A stretch of 64,000 bases of DNA from Streptomyces sp. NBC_01217 (GTDB lineage Bacteria > Actinomycetota > Actinomycetes > Streptomycetales > Streptomycetaceae): the NCBI RefSeq assembly GCF_035994185.1, contig NZ_CP108538.1, positions 7,939,501 to 8,003,500 of the forward strand, read 5' to 3'. Below are positions 1 to 9,684 of the stretch, in pieces (positions within the stretch are counted from its first letter, which is position 1; the number at the start of each line of letters is the position of its first letter). A program made the translations under genes and the position numbers. Under the pieces are notes generated by a model. That model was not told the DNA's origin, ran no database searches, and saw nothing but the letters and a program-made list of their open reading frames with translations.

Positions 1-1544
1 TGCGGGACGCTCCGGACGGTGGCGCCGCTCCTTCGGAGGGTGCGCCCGCAGCGGGCCTGGAAGTCGGGCCGGACGCCAGGACCACCGTCCCCGGCGGGGA
101 CGACTACGCGTTCCTGGGCAAGCCCGACAGCCCCGTCTGGGTGCTCGACGGCCGGACGGCCGGTACGCAGGCTCCGACGTGGGACACCTCCGGCATCCCC
201 GCCGATCAGCTCACCGAGAGCAAGGTCGAGTGGGCGCTCACCGGCTTCGAAGGACCGGGCGACGTGGTGGTGTTCGAGCCGCCCGAGGACGCTTCACCCG
301 CGGCCGGACCGACTGCGCCGCGGGTGCTGTTCGACAGCCATGACGGCCTTCCCGACGCCCAGGAGCTCCCGGCAGCGGACAGCGGCCGGGTGGCGTGGGC
401 GTTCACGGAACCGGGCGAGTACCGCCTCGCCTCGAAGGCTACCGCGCGGCTGACTACGGGCAGGACGGCCACCGCCACCACCGAGTGGACCGTCCGGGTC
501 GCCGGACAGGACGCCCCGCAGCCGCCGGAAGCGGACCCCGTGCCTGCGCCGTCCCCGACCGGAGACCAAGGCGCGGCATCAGGTGGTGCGTCGAGCACAC
601 GTACGGGAACAAGCCGGACTCCGGCGTCAGTTGCCGGCGTCGCCGACCGTTCCGGGATCGCCGCCCAGAAGGTGGTCATCGACGACGGTCATGTGGATGC
701 GATCGCCGGAAAGATGGTGGGAGGCAGGCTGCGGACCCTGTTCAAGGACAGCCGCAACCCGGCCGACGTCATCTGGCGTGAGCCGTCCTCCGTCGTTCTG
801 CACGTCAGCCGGAAGGCGAAGGAGAAGGTGCCCGCCGCCGGCGCGTACTCCTTCCTCGGCCGGGCCGGAAGCGACTTCTGGTTGGTCCCGCAGGTGCAGA
901 AGCCGGGCGTGGTGTGGGCCGGATGGAACACCGAGGCCCTGGGCAGCGGGGATCTCAAGGGCCCCGTCGACATGAAGCTGACCCGGGTCACCGGGCCCGG
1001 CTCGCTCGCGATCTGGGAGACCGCGGGACTGGGCGGCGCGCAGGTCCTCTACGACAGCAAGGACGGCCTGCCGGACACCCGGAAGGTCGATCTCGGGGTG
1101 CACGCCCACGCCAACTGGGGCTTCAGCGAGCAGGGCACCTACAAGGTGACCTTCCAGCTCAGCGGAACGCTGCCGTCCGGCCGGACCACCGCCGATACGC
1201 GTACGTTCACCTTCGCGGTCGGTGATGTCGACCCGAACGCGGTGACCCCGGGCGGTGGCAGCGACGACGGGGCCTCGAACGGCTCATCGGGCCCGACCGG
1301 CGGCTCGGCCGGACCGGGCGACTCCCGCTCCGATGGAGGCTCGGCCTCCACGACCGGTGGCGGCAGCACCTCCACGACCGGCGGCGGGAGCCTCGCCCAC
1401 ACCGGGGGCGGGGCGGCCGTTCCGCTCGCCCTCGGCGCGGGCGTACTGGTCATCGGCGGTGCGGCGGCCGTTGCCGTCAGCCGCTCCGGCCGGCGCCGCA
1501 CAGCGGCCGTCGCCACAGCCGGCGGCGAAGCCGTCCCGTCCTGA
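1..1544 (+). CDS. Surface-anchored repeat protein with sortase signal (5' end outside window)
   Basis: The reading frame is open from the window edge, so the start and signal peptide are missing. Two copies of the actinobacterial surface-repeat domain (TIGR03769-like) are visible. The first is partial, with DYAFLGKPDSPVWVL and WAFTEPGEYRL. The second is complete, about 655-1240, with GAYSFLGRAGSDFWLVPQ and a HAHANWGF segment. A Gly/Ser/Thr-rich linker follows, then LAHTG at 1389-1406, a hydrophobic helix and an Arg-rich tail. That is the LAXTG sorting signal used by class E sortases, so covalent attachment to peptidoglycan is expected. It heads the metal ABC operon that follows (106 bp gap). 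Family knowledge: such proteins accompany an anchored-repeat ABC transporter. Ligand unknown. Confidence 0.88.
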   Translation, partial: RDAPDGGAAPSEGAPAAGLEVGPDARTTVPGGDDYAFLGKPDSPVWVLDGRTAGTQAPTWDTSGIPADQLTESKVEWALTGFEGPGDVVVFEPPEDASPAAGPTAPRVLFDSHDGLPDAQELPAADSGRVAWAFTEPGEYRLASKATARLTTGRTATATTEWTVRVAGQDAPQPPEADPVPAPSPTGDQGAASGGASSTRTGTSRTPASVAGVADRSGIAAQKVVIDDGHVDAIAGKMVGGRLRTLFKDSRNPADVIWREPSSVVLHVSRKAKEKVPAAGAYSFLGRAGSDFWLVPQVQKPGVVWAGWNTEALGSGDLKGPVDMKLTRVTGPGSLAIWETAGLGGAQVLYDSKDGLPDTRKVDLGVHAHANWGFSEQGTYKVTFQLSGTLPSGRTTADTRTFTFAVGDVDPNAVTPGGGSDDGASNGSSGPTGGSAGPGDSRSDGGSASTTGGGSTSTTGGGSLAHTGGGAAVPLALGAGVLVIGGAAAVAVSRSGRRRTAAVATAGGEAVPS

Positions 1545-1650
1545 ACGGGTGCCTGCGGCCCGCTCCGGAGCCGCGGGCGCTCTTCCCCGGGCCGGCGCCG
1601 GAAATCCTCCTCCCGGCGCCGGCCCCCTGCCTTTCGGGAGTCCCTTCACC

Positions 1651-3243
1651 ATGCATGTGCACAGACCCGTCATACGCGCCCTGGCGACCGCCGCCGCACT
1701 CGCGATCGCCGCGACCGGCTGCACCGGCCATGCCCGCCCGGTCGCCGGGCCCGACAATCCCGACGCGGTGCTGCGGGTGGTGACCACCACCGAGATCCTC
1801 GCCGACCTGGTCCGTGAGGTCGGCGGCGACCGCGTCCAGGTCGACTCGATCGTTCCGCCCGGTGGCGACCCGCACTCCTACGAACCCACCCCCGCCGACG
1901 CGACCACGGTCTCCGAGGCCGATGTCACCTTCACCAACCACCTGCTCCTCGAAGAGCACGCCCTGATCAAGACGGTCGACTCCAACGCCCGCAAGGGCAC
2001 CCCCAACGTCTCCCTCGCCGAGGCGTCCGAGACCTATGGCGCGCACGTCATCCCGCTGGTCGAGGACGTCGGCCTGGACGTCCTCTGGCTCGGTCTGCGG
2101 GTACGCGGAGAGGGCGGGGCACGCGGTGCGACCCGCTCGTCCGACGTCCTCCTCTCGGCCACCGACGTGCAGGGCCCCGGTGAACTGATCGCCTATCTGA
2201 CGGAGTCGCTCGGACAGCCGGACATCTACTTCGACTCCGCGGACGGCCTTACGGGGAAGGACGTCACCAGCCTGCCGCCCGCCGCACACACGCATCTCAA
2301 CTGGGCGTTCACCGAACCCGGCGTATACCGGCTGACCCTTGAGGCACGGCTGAGGAACGCCGCCGGCGCGAAGAGCGCCGGCAGCACCGCGCCGCAGCAG
2401 CTCGGCAAGGGCACCTTCACGTTCGCCGTCGGAGTCGACCCGCACACCGTGGCCGGCCCCGGCGACACGATCCTGGACGAGGGACATACCGACCTGACGG
2501 TCGATATCGACAGCGGGAGGATGTCCGCCTTCACCGATCTGCGCACCAAGGGCAGAGTGCAGGAGGAGATCCCTCCGGGCGATGTCGTCATCGACGTGCC
2601 CAACCGGGCGCTGGAGAAGGTCCCCGGCGACAAGCGGTTCGCCTTCCTCGGGACCCCCGGCGCGGAGATCCACCAGCTCCCGCAGGCCGTCCTGGGCAAG
2701 CATGTGCACGGCGAGATCGACCCGCACCTGTGGCAGGACGTACAGAACGCCAAGGCGTATGTGCAGCTGATCCGCGACACCTTGAAGAAGCAGGACCCCG
2801 AGGGGGCGAAGACGTACGAGGCCAACAGCCGTTCCTACGAGGGCGAACTCGACGCCGTCGACGCGTACGTGCGGGACCGGATAGCCGAAATCCCCTCCGG
2901 TGAACGGCAGTTGATCACCACGCATGATGCCTTCGGCTATCTCGCCGAGGCCTACGACATGACCGTCGCGGGCTTCGTCGTCCCCAACCCGGCACAGGAA
3001 CCCAGCGCGGACGACGTGGAGAAGCTGTCGACGACCATCAGGAACCTCAAGGTTCCGGCCGTGTTCATGGAACCCAATCTGGTGCAGCGCGCCACCGTGC
3101 TCGACCAGGTGGCCGAGGACCAGCACGTCAAGGTCTGCATGCTGTACGGAGATGCCTTCGACCAGCGGACCCGGCACTACACCGACATGATGCGGCACAA
3201 CGCCGACGAGCTCCGCTCCTGCCTCGGAGGCACGAAGAAATGA
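1651..3243 (+). CDS. Metal ABC transporter substrate-binding lipoprotein with inserted surface-repeat domain
   Basis: 530 residues from ATG 1651, chosen because it gives a signal peptide ending in a lipobox-like AIAATGC at the Cys near residue 25; the frame is open further upstream but without a signal. The two ends match ZnuA/TroA-type zinc or manganese binding proteins (cluster A-I): HSYEP near residue 76, then GEIDPHLWQD, TTHDAFGY and a late YGDAFD provide the usual His and acid metal ligands. Between the first and second ligand lies about 230 residues of surface-repeat sequence (HTHLNWAFTEPGVYRL, then RFAFLGTPGAEIHQLPQ) where other ZnuA proteins carry a short His-rich loop. Extracytoplasmic, delivering metal to the permease at 4981. 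Overlaps the next gene by 4 bp. Zinc is the favoured substrate because of the neighbouring zinc genes. Confidence 0.9.
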   Translation: MHVHRPVIRALATAAALAIAATGCTGHARPVAGPDNPDAVLRVVTTTEILADLVREVGGDRVQVDSIVPPGGDPHSYEPTPADATTVSEADVTFTNHLLLEEHALIKTVDSNARKGTPNVSLAEASETYGAHVIPLVEDVGLDVLWLGLRVRGEGGARGATRSSDVLLSATDVQGPGELIAYLTESLGQPDIYFDSADGLTGKDVTSLPPAAHTHLNWAFTEPGVYRLTLEARLRNAAGAKSAGSTAPQQLGKGTFTFAVGVDPHTVAGPGDTILDEGHTDLTVDIDSGRMSAFTDLRTKGRVQEEIPPGDVVIDVPNRALEKVPGDKRFAFLGTPGAEIHQLPQAVLGKHVHGEIDPHLWQDVQNAKAYVQLIRDTLKKQDPEGAKTYEANSRSYEGELDAVDAYVRDRIAEIPSGERQLITTHDAFGYLAEAYDMTVAGFVVPNPAQEPSADDVEKLSTTIRNLKVPAVFMEPNLVQRATVLDQVAEDQHVKVCMLYGDAFDQRTRHYTDMMRHNADELRSCLGGTKK

Positions 3244-4217
3244 CGCGGAACACAACAGCACGCACAAGCGCGGCAACGATCCCCGCAGCTCTGCTCCTCG
3301 CCCTGTCGGCGGCGCTGCCCGCGACGGCCGCCGAATCGCCGCCCCCGGGCGCCGAGGCCGACGCCGCACCGGGGACCGGCAAGGGCCGTACCGTCATCGG
3401 TGACGGGCACATCGACATGGGCCCGCGCTTCGACCACGGCACCTGGACCGTGCAGATCCGCGACGACACCGCCAGGCCGGCGGTCTGGCGCAACACCTCC
3501 GACGTGGTGCTGCAGGTCAAGGACACCGCGGCGGTCGACGTACCCGAGAACAAGGAGTTCGCCTTCCTCGGAAACCCCGGTGACCGGGTGTGGCTGCTGC
3601 CGCAGGTCCAGCGGGACGGCGTGCTGTGGCCGGGCTGGAACAGCCAGGAGCCCGAGGTCGCCGCCAGTGTCGACCGGGAGGTGAACTGGCGGCTCAACGG
3701 CGTCGAAGGGCCAGGGGACTTCGTGCTGTTCCTCAACGGCAGCTTCGGCACTCCGACGATCCTCTTCGACGGGCGGAAGGAATTCCCGCAGGAGACCGGA
3801 ATCGAGGTCAACAGCCACGTCCACGGCAACTGGGCCTTCACCGAGCCCGGCACCTACCTCCTCGACGTGACGATGAGCGCCAGGACCAAGGACGGCAGAA
3901 ACCATTCCGGAAGGCGCACCCTCCGGTTCTCCGTCGGACCGCAGGACCCGGCCGAGGCGTTCGCTGCCGAGCCCGCCGCAGGCGGAGGCGGGGGCGGAGA
4001 CGCAGCCGGACCCACAGCCGGAGCCGAGCCCGCATCGGGCGACCGGCGGGCGGAGCGCAAGCCGTACGACCCGGACGGGCCGGCCGCGCCCCTCTGGTGG
4101 GGCATCGGAGCCGCAACGGCCGTGGCCGCGGCGGCCGGAGCCCTGGTGTGGCGCCGGGTCCGGGCCGAACAGCCCTCACCACCCGGCGGCGCGAGCCCGG
4201 AAGGAGACCAGCGATGA
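3240..4217 (+). CDS. Membrane-anchored surface-repeat protein of the metal ABC operon
   Basis: 325 residues. An N-terminal Sec-type signal peptide ending near ATAAE is followed by one full surface-repeat domain (residues about 45-240) with EFAFLGNPGDRVWLLPQ and HVHGNWAFTEPGTYLL. An Ala/Gly/Pro-rich stalk and a C-terminal transmembrane helix (WWGIGAATAVAAAAGALVW) with Arg-containing tail follow. No sortase motif is seen, so it is probably held by its helix rather than covalently. The ATG overlaps the preceding stop and its own stop overlaps the ATPase start (both ATGA), implying translational coupling. Role inferred: surface partner of the transporter; no enzyme motif is visible. Confidence 0.85.
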   Translation: MTRNTTARTSAATIPAALLLALSAALPATAAESPPPGAEADAAPGTGKGRTVIGDGHIDMGPRFDHGTWTVQIRDDTARPAVWRNTSDVVLQVKDTAAVDVPENKEFAFLGNPGDRVWLLPQVQRDGVLWPGWNSQEPEVAASVDREVNWRLNGVEGPGDFVLFLNGSFGTPTILFDGRKEFPQETGIEVNSHVHGNWAFTEPGTYLLDVTMSARTKDGRNHSGRRTLRFSVGPQDPAEAFAAEPAAGGGGGGDAAGPTAGAEPASGDRRAERKPYDPDGPAAPLWWGIGAATAVAAAAGALVWRRVRAEQPSPPGGASPEGDQR

Positions 4218-4984
4218 CCGCGCGCCTCACCCCCCGAACGCCCGCACTGGAGATACGGTCCCTGGCGGTGGAACTCGGCGGACGACTCGCCCTGAACAAC
4301 ATCGACCTGACCGTGCGGGCCGGTGAACTGGTCGGACTGATCGGCCCGAACGGCGCCGGGAAGACCACCCTTCTCCGCGCCGTCCTGGGCCTCCTCACCC
4401 CGCGCACGGGCACCATCCGCCTCGGCGGCCGGCCCGCCGACCGCGGGCGGGGCACGGTCGGCTACGTTCCCCAACGCCACGAGTTCGCCTGGGACTTCCC
4501 CCTCTCCGTGGAGAAGGCCGTCCTGACCGGGCGGACCCACCGCATCGGCTGGCTGCGGCGCCCGGGCAGTACCGACCACGAGGCCGTCGACGAGGCGCTC
4601 GACCGGGTGGCGATGACGGACCTGCGTCGGCGCCCCATAAGCGAGCTCTCCGGTGGCCAGCGCCAGCGCGTACTGGTCGCCCGCGCCCTGGCGCTCCGCC
4701 CGGAACTGCTGCTGCTCGACGAGCCGTTCACCGGACTTGACGTACCCACCCAGGAACTCCTCACCTCCCTCTTCCTGCAACTGCGCACCGAGGACAAGGC
4801 CCTGCTGATGACCACGCACGACCTGCCCGCGGCGGCGGACATGGCCGGGCGGCTGTGCCTGCTCAACAGGACGGTGATCGCCGACGGCCCGCCCGAGACC
4901 CTGAGGGATCCCGCCGTCTGGCTGCGCGCCTTCGGTGTGGCCAGGTCCGATCAGCTGCTGACCTCCCTGGGGGTGGCCCGGTGA
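4214..4984 (+). CDS. Anchored-repeat metal ABC transporter, ATP-binding protein
   Basis: 256 residues, started at ATG 4214 because it overlaps the upstream stop (ATGA) and gives a normal ABC N-terminus. Walker A GPNGAGKT is near residue 36, the signature LSGGQRQR near 140, Walker B LLLLDEP near 160, and the switch His in TTHDLPAA. It resembles ZnuC/MntB-type ATPases of cytoplasmic metal importers. It energises the permease encoded next, overlapped by 4 bp (GTGA). Family knowledge: actinobacteria have a distinct subtype always found with surface-repeat proteins, which matches this context. Confidence 0.93.
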   Translation: MTARLTPRTPALEIRSLAVELGGRLALNNIDLTVRAGELVGLIGPNGAGKTTLLRAVLGLLTPRTGTIRLGGRPADRGRGTVGYVPQRHEFAWDFPLSVEKAVLTGRTHRIGWLRRPGSTDHEAVDEALDRVAMTDLRRRPISELSGGQRQRVLVARALALRPELLLLDEPFTGLDVPTQELLTSLFLQLRTEDKALLMTTHDLPAAADMAGRLCLLNRTVIADGPPETLRDPAVWLRAFGVARSDQLLTSLGVAR

Positions 4985-5868
4985 ACGGCGTCATCGACTT
5001 CCTGGCCGGTCCGTGGGAGCACCTGTTCATGCAGCGTGCCTTCGCCGTCGCGGTCATGTGCGGCATCGTCTCGGGCGTCGTCGGCAGCCATGTCGTCCTG
5101 CGTGGCATGGCCTTCATCGGCGACGCCGTGTCCCACTCCGTGTTCCCCGGTGTGGCGATCGCCTTCGTGTTCCGGTTCAACCTGGTCGTCGGCGGGATGG
5201 TGGCCGGTCTGCTCACCGCGCTCGCGGTGGCCGTGTTCTCCCAGAACCGCAGGCTGAAGGAGGACACCGTCATCGGAGTGTTCTTCGCCGCGGCCTTCGG
5301 CCTGGGCATCGTCGTCCTCAGCACCGCCCCCGGCTACAGCGGTTCGCTGGAGTCGTTCCTGTTCGGCCAGATCCTCGGCATCGGCGACGGCGATGTGATC
5401 ACCGTCGGCGTGATGGGCCTGACCCTGCTGCTGGTGGCCGGAGCTGTACACAAGGAGCTGGTCACCGTCAGCCTGGACAGGGAGACCGCGAAAGCCGCGG
5501 GGCTGCCCGTCTTCGCGCTGGACATCGTCCTGTACGCGCTGGTCACCGTCACCGTGGTGATCTCCCTCCAGGCGGTCGGCAACATCCTGGTGCTCGCGCT
5601 GCTCATCACCCCGGCGGCGTGCGCGCGTCTGCTGACGGACCGGATCGGCGTGATGATGGCCCTCGCCCCCGCGATCGGCGCGGGGTCCGCGGTGACCGGG
5701 CTGTATCTGTCGTACGCCTGCAACCTGGCGGCCGGTGGTCTGATCGTCCTCGTGGTCACGGGTGTGTTCATCCTGTGCTGGCTCCTCGCTCCCCGGCATG
5801 GGCTGCTGGTCGCAAGGCGTCGCCAACCCGCTGTGGAATCTGGGGAGTTGACGAGGATCCCCGCATAG
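4981..5868 (+). CDS. Anchored-repeat metal ABC transporter, permease
   Basis: 295 residues. GTG 4981 is preferred over earlier in-frame codons because it overlaps the ATPase stop and starts just before the first conserved segment. The sequence is mostly hydrophobic with about eight or nine helices and has the ABC-3 family hallmark GMAFIGDAVSHSVFPGVAIAF near residue 45. The family moves zinc, manganese or iron. Last gene of the operon; transcription should end at the long hairpin at 5876-5926. Confidence 0.93.
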   Translation: MNGVIDFLAGPWEHLFMQRAFAVAVMCGIVSGVVGSHVVLRGMAFIGDAVSHSVFPGVAIAFVFRFNLVVGGMVAGLLTALAVAVFSQNRRLKEDTVIGVFFAAAFGLGIVVLSTAPGYSGSLESFLFGQILGIGDGDVITVGVMGLTLLLVAGAVHKELVTVSLDRETAKAAGLPVFALDIVLYALVTVTVVISLQAVGNILVLALLITPAACARLLTDRIGVMMALAPAIGAGSAVTGLYLSYACNLAAGGLIVLVVTGVFILCWLLAPRHGLLVARRRQPAVESGELTRIPA

Positions 5869-5875
5869 GGGTACG

Positions 5876-5926
5876 ACATGGCGCAGCCCCGGTGACCGGG
5901 AGTCGGTCACCGGGGCTGCGCCATGT
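5876..5926. terminator. Bidirectional terminator hairpin, 22-bp perfect stem
   Basis: The arms 5876-5897 and 5905-5926 are perfectly complementary over 22 bp around a 7-nt loop (gggagtc). It lies between the convergent permease (+) and GTPase (-) genes, 8 nt from each stop codon. It lacks a long T-tract, as is usual for Streptomyces terminators. Confidence 0.93.
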
Positions 5927-5933
5927 GCGGCTC

Positions 5934-7106
<1,173 letters not shown>

Positions 7107-7110
7107 GCGC

Positions 7111-7281
7111 TCAGCCCTCGGGGCGCAGCAGCCCGCGCTCGTAGGCCTTGGCCAGCCGCTGCGGTACGCGATAGGTGGCGCCGTCGACGGTGACCGGCAC
7201 CAGTTGCGGGGTGACGGCCTTCCACTGGGCGCGGCGGTGACGGGTGTTGCTGCGGGACATCTTCCGCTTGGGAACGGCCAT
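7111..7281 (-). CDS. rpmF: 50S ribosomal protein L32, cysteine-free (zinc-independent) paralogue
   Basis: 56 residues beginning [20 protein letters not shown], a clear L32 N-terminus. The RBS GGAG lies 6 nt before ATG 7281. Zinc-binding L32 has four Cys; this copy has none, marking it as the C-minus paralogue made when zinc is scarce so that zinc can be released from ribosomes. It sits directly behind a Zur-like palindrome and in front of the COG0523 GTPase. A zinc-containing L32 should exist elsewhere in the genome. Confidence 0.95.
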   Translation of the reverse strand: MAVPKRKMSRSNTRHRRAQWKAVTPQLVPVTVDGATYRVPQRLAKAYERGLLRPEG

Positions 7282-7320
7282 GTCGGTCTCCTGGTTCGAT
7301 GGGCGGGCTCAAAAGTTACA

Positions 7321-7341
7321 TGAAAATGGATTCCATTACCA
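7321..7341 (-). promoter_or_regulatory. Zur-like operator upstream of rpmF-GTPase operon
   Basis: The palindrome AATGGATTCCATT lies inside TGAAAATGGATTCCATTA, a Fur-family box 40 nt upstream of the rpmF start. It is one of the few AT-rich spots in the region. Matching to Zur rather than Fur is inferred from the zinc-related genes downstream. Confidence 0.75.
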
Positions 7342-7360
7342 AGTGTGGAGCGCGCCGGAA

Positions 7361-7396
7361 GGCGGGCGGCGCCTGACGTCTCAGGAGCCGCCCGCC
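7361..7396. terminator. Terminator hairpin after secreted surface-repeat gene
   Basis: Arms 7361-7370 and 7387-7396 are a perfect 10-bp GC stem, extended by an inner 5-bp stem (cctga/tcagg) around cgtc. It lies 14 nt beyond the stop of the minus-strand gene at 7410 and just upstream of the rpmF operator, insulating the two units. Confidence 0.85.
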
Positions 7397-7409
7397 GGGG
7401 TGGGAGGGG

Positions 7410-8054
7410 TCAGCCGACCGTGAAGTGGTAGGTCACGGGTGCGGAGTTCACGGTCGTGCCATTGATGAGCTCGCCGGTGGCCTGGAAGGTGAGGGTGTAG
7501 TCGCCCTCGGCCTCGAAGGCCCAGTTGGTGTGGTGGTGGGTTCCCGCGGGGACGGTCACGGTGTCGGGGAGCCCGTCACCGCTGTCGAACCGCTTGGTGG
7601 GGGTTCCCTGGCTGACGTCGTACACGCTCACATCGGCCGGGCCGCTGACCGCGGTCAGCTTCAGCTGTACGGAGTCGTTACGGAAGGCGCCGGCCGGGAC
7701 CTCGTGCGCGGCCCAGCCGGCGTACAGCAGATCGGTGTTCTGGGTCTGCGGCAGGATCCACACCGGGTCGCCGGGGGAGCCGAGGAACGAGTAGGCGGCG
7801 ATGCCGGGCACGGTCGTCTCGGCCTCGGGCCTGACGTGCAGGGTGACTTCGGCGGGGTCGCGCTCGACCGGGGTGGTGCCGGTCTCGTCGTGCAGGCCGA
7901 GTTCGAGCGTGCCGCCCTCGTATGCGATGTCGACGACATCGACATGGCCCTCGGAGAGTGTGACCGGGACGGCCTGGGCCGGGGCGGCGGCCAGTCCGAT
8001 CGTGGCGGCGACCGCGCCGGAGAAGAGTATGGCGCGCGTCAGGGTGGCGGACAT
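7410..8054 (-). CDS. Secreted single surface-repeat domain protein
   Basis: 214 residues: a Sec signal peptide (cleavage near APAQA-VP) followed by one complete surface-repeat domain. The motifs are EGHVDVVDIAYEGG, AAYSFLGSPGDPVWILPQTQ and THHHTNWAFEAEGDYTL. There is no transmembrane helix or sortase signal, so it is likely released or loosely wall-bound. RBS GGAGG precedes the ATG. A Zur-like box at 8101-8115 lies about 50 nt upstream. The conserved His cluster (HHH) suggests metal contact, but this is inference. It is monocistronic, bounded by the hairpin at 7361-7396. Confidence 0.88.
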   Translation of the reverse strand: MSATLTRAILFSGAVAATIGLAAAPAQAVPVTLSEGHVDVVDIAYEGGTLELGLHDETGTTPVERDPAEVTLHVRPEAETTVPGIAAYSFLGSPGDPVWILPQTQNTDLLYAGWAAHEVPAGAFRNDSVQLKLTAVSGPADVSVYDVSQGTPTKRFDSGDGLPDTVTVPAGTHHHTNWAFEAEGDYTLTFQATGELINGTTVNSAPVTYHFTVG

Positions 8055-8100
8055 CGAACCTCCTGGTGAGGTGAAGTGGACATGCTCACGCTATACAAAA

Positions 8101-8115
8101 TGAAAATCATATTCA
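8101..8115 (-). promoter_or_regulatory. Zur-like operator upstream of secreted surface-repeat gene
   Basis: TGAAAATCATATTCA is a Fur-family palindrome close to the Streptomyces Zur consensus as I recall it (TGAAAATCATTTTCA, one mismatch). On the minus strand it overlaps a TTGAAT and TATAGC promoter-like pair, so bound repressor would block RNA polymerase. Confidence 0.8.
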
Positions 8116-8211
8116 ATAAACTTCCAAGGCGGGCGGCCGAGTTCCTGGCAGCGCAAGCTTGATGTCGGATTCCCGCCAGCCCCCGGGTGCCCGGTGGCCG
8201 ATGCTTGAGCC

Positions 8212-9684
8212 ATGTACACCGACACCGAGCGCTGCGTGCGGGCCGTCCGGTCGAAGGACGCCCGCTTCGACGGCTGGTTCTTCACGGCGGTCCTGACCAC
8301 CCGGATCTACTGCCGGCCCAGCTGCCCCGTCGTACCGCCCAAGGTCGAGAACATGACCTTCTACCCAAGCGCCGCCGCCTGCCAGCAGGCCGGATTCCGG
8401 GCCTGCAAGCGCTGCCGCCCCGACACCAGCCCCGGCTCCCCGGAGTGGAACGCGCGCGCCGACTCCGTCGCCCGCGCTATGCGGCTGATCCGGGACGGGG
8501 TCGTCGACCGCGAGGGCGTCCCCGGCCTCGCCGCCCGGCTGGGCTACTCCGCACGGCAGATCGAACGCCAGCTCCTCGCCGAGCTGGGCGCCGGCCCGCT
8601 CGCCCTCGCCCGGGCGCAGCGCGCCCAGACCGCGCGACTGCTCATCGAGACGACCGGACTCCCCATGGCCGAGGTCGCGTTCGCCGCCGGGTTCTCCTCG
8701 ATCCGTACCTTCAACGACACCGTCCGTGAGGTCTTCGCACTCGCACCGGGCGAGCTGCGCAGCCGCGCCGCCCGGTCCACGGCACCGTCACCCACTCCGG
8801 GCGTGATCGCGCTGCGACTGCCGTACCGGGCCCCGCTCAACCCCACCAACCTCTTCGGCCACCTCGCCGCCACCGCCGTCCCCGGCGTCGAGGAGTGGCG
8901 CGACGGCGCCTACCGCCGCACGCTCACCCTCCGCTACGGACACGGCATCGTCGCCCTCACCCCGCACCCCGACCACGTCGCCTGCAGGCTCTCCCTCACC
9001 GATCCGCGCGACCTCACCCTCGCGATCAGCCGCTGCCGCTGGCTGCTCGACCTGGACGCCGACCCGGTGGCCGTCGACGAACAGCTGCGCGCCGATCCGC
9101 TGCTCGCCCCCCTGGTCGACAAGGCGCCGGGCCGGCGGGTGCCGCGTACCGTCGACGGTGCTGAATTCGCCGTACGGGCGGTGCTCGGCCAGCAGGTCTC
9201 GACCGCGGCCGCCCGCACCCACGCGGCCCGTCTGGTCACCGCCCACGGCCTCCCCGTCGACGACCCGGAGGGCGGCCTCACCCACCTCTTCCCGACCCCC
9301 GGGGCCCTCGCCGGGCTCGACCCCGAACAGCTCGCCCTCCCGCGCAGCCGCCGCACCACCCTCACCACACTCCTCGGCGCACTCACCGACGGCTCACTGC
9401 GCCTCGGCACCGACAGCGACTGGGAGAAGACCCGGGCCGAACTGACCGCCCTGCCGGGCTTCGGTCCCTGGACCGTCGAGGTGATCGCGATGCGGGCGCT
9501 CGGCGACCCGGACGCCTTCCTCCCCACCGACCTCGGCATCCGGCGCGCGGCCGTGGAGCTCGACCTCCCGTCGACGCCCGCAGCGCTCACCGCCCGCGCG
9601 GCGGCCTGGCGTCCCTGGCGGGCGTACGCGGTCCAGTACCTCTGGACCGTGGACGATCACCCCATCAACCACCTGCCCGCATGA
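8212..9684 (+). CDS. Ada-AlkA fusion: methyl-responsive regulator and 3-methyladenine DNA glycosylase
   Basis: 490 residues in three parts. Residues 1-80 form the Ada metal-binding domain with Cys ligands in RIYCRPSCP and ACKRC, which takes a methyl group from DNA phosphotriesters. An AraC-type helix-turn-helix (about 85-185) follows. The C-terminus is an AlkA N-domain plus HhH-GPD glycosylase fold with LPGFGPWTVEVIAMRALGD and the catalytic Asp in PTDLGI. It should sense methylation, activate transcription and excise alkylated bases. The ATG overlaps no upstream gene; the stop overlaps the ogt start (ATGA), so repair functions are coupled. Confidence 0.93.
   Translation: MYTDTERCVRAVRSKDARFDGWFFTAVLTTRIYCRPSCPVVPPKVENMTFYPSAAACQQAGFRACKRCRPDTSPGSPEWNARADSVARAMRLIRDGVVDREGVPGLAARLGYSARQIERQLLAELGAGPLALARAQRAQTARLLIETTGLPMAEVAFAAGFSSIRTFNDTVREVFALAPGELRSRAARSTAPSPTPGVIALRLPYRAPLNPTNLFGHLAATAVPGVEEWRDGAYRRTLTLRYGHGIVALTPHPDHVACRLSLTDPRDLTLAISRCRWLLDLDADPVAVDEQLRADPLLAPLVDKAPGRRVPRTVDGAEFAVRAVLGQQVSTAAARTHAARLVTAHGLPVDDPEGGLTHLFPTPGALAGLDPEQLALPRSRRTTLTTLLGALTDGSLRLGTDSDWEKTRAELTALPGFGPWTVEVIAMRALGDPDAFLPTDLGIRRAAVELDLPSTPAALTARAAAWRPWRAYAVQYLWTVDDHPINHLPA

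Noticed and set aside
1477..3369. Long open frame on the minus strand antisense to the metal-binding lipoprotein
   Set aside because: Typical GC-rich shadow: no RBS, no recognisable domain, and the plus-strand frame encodes a clear lipoprotein.
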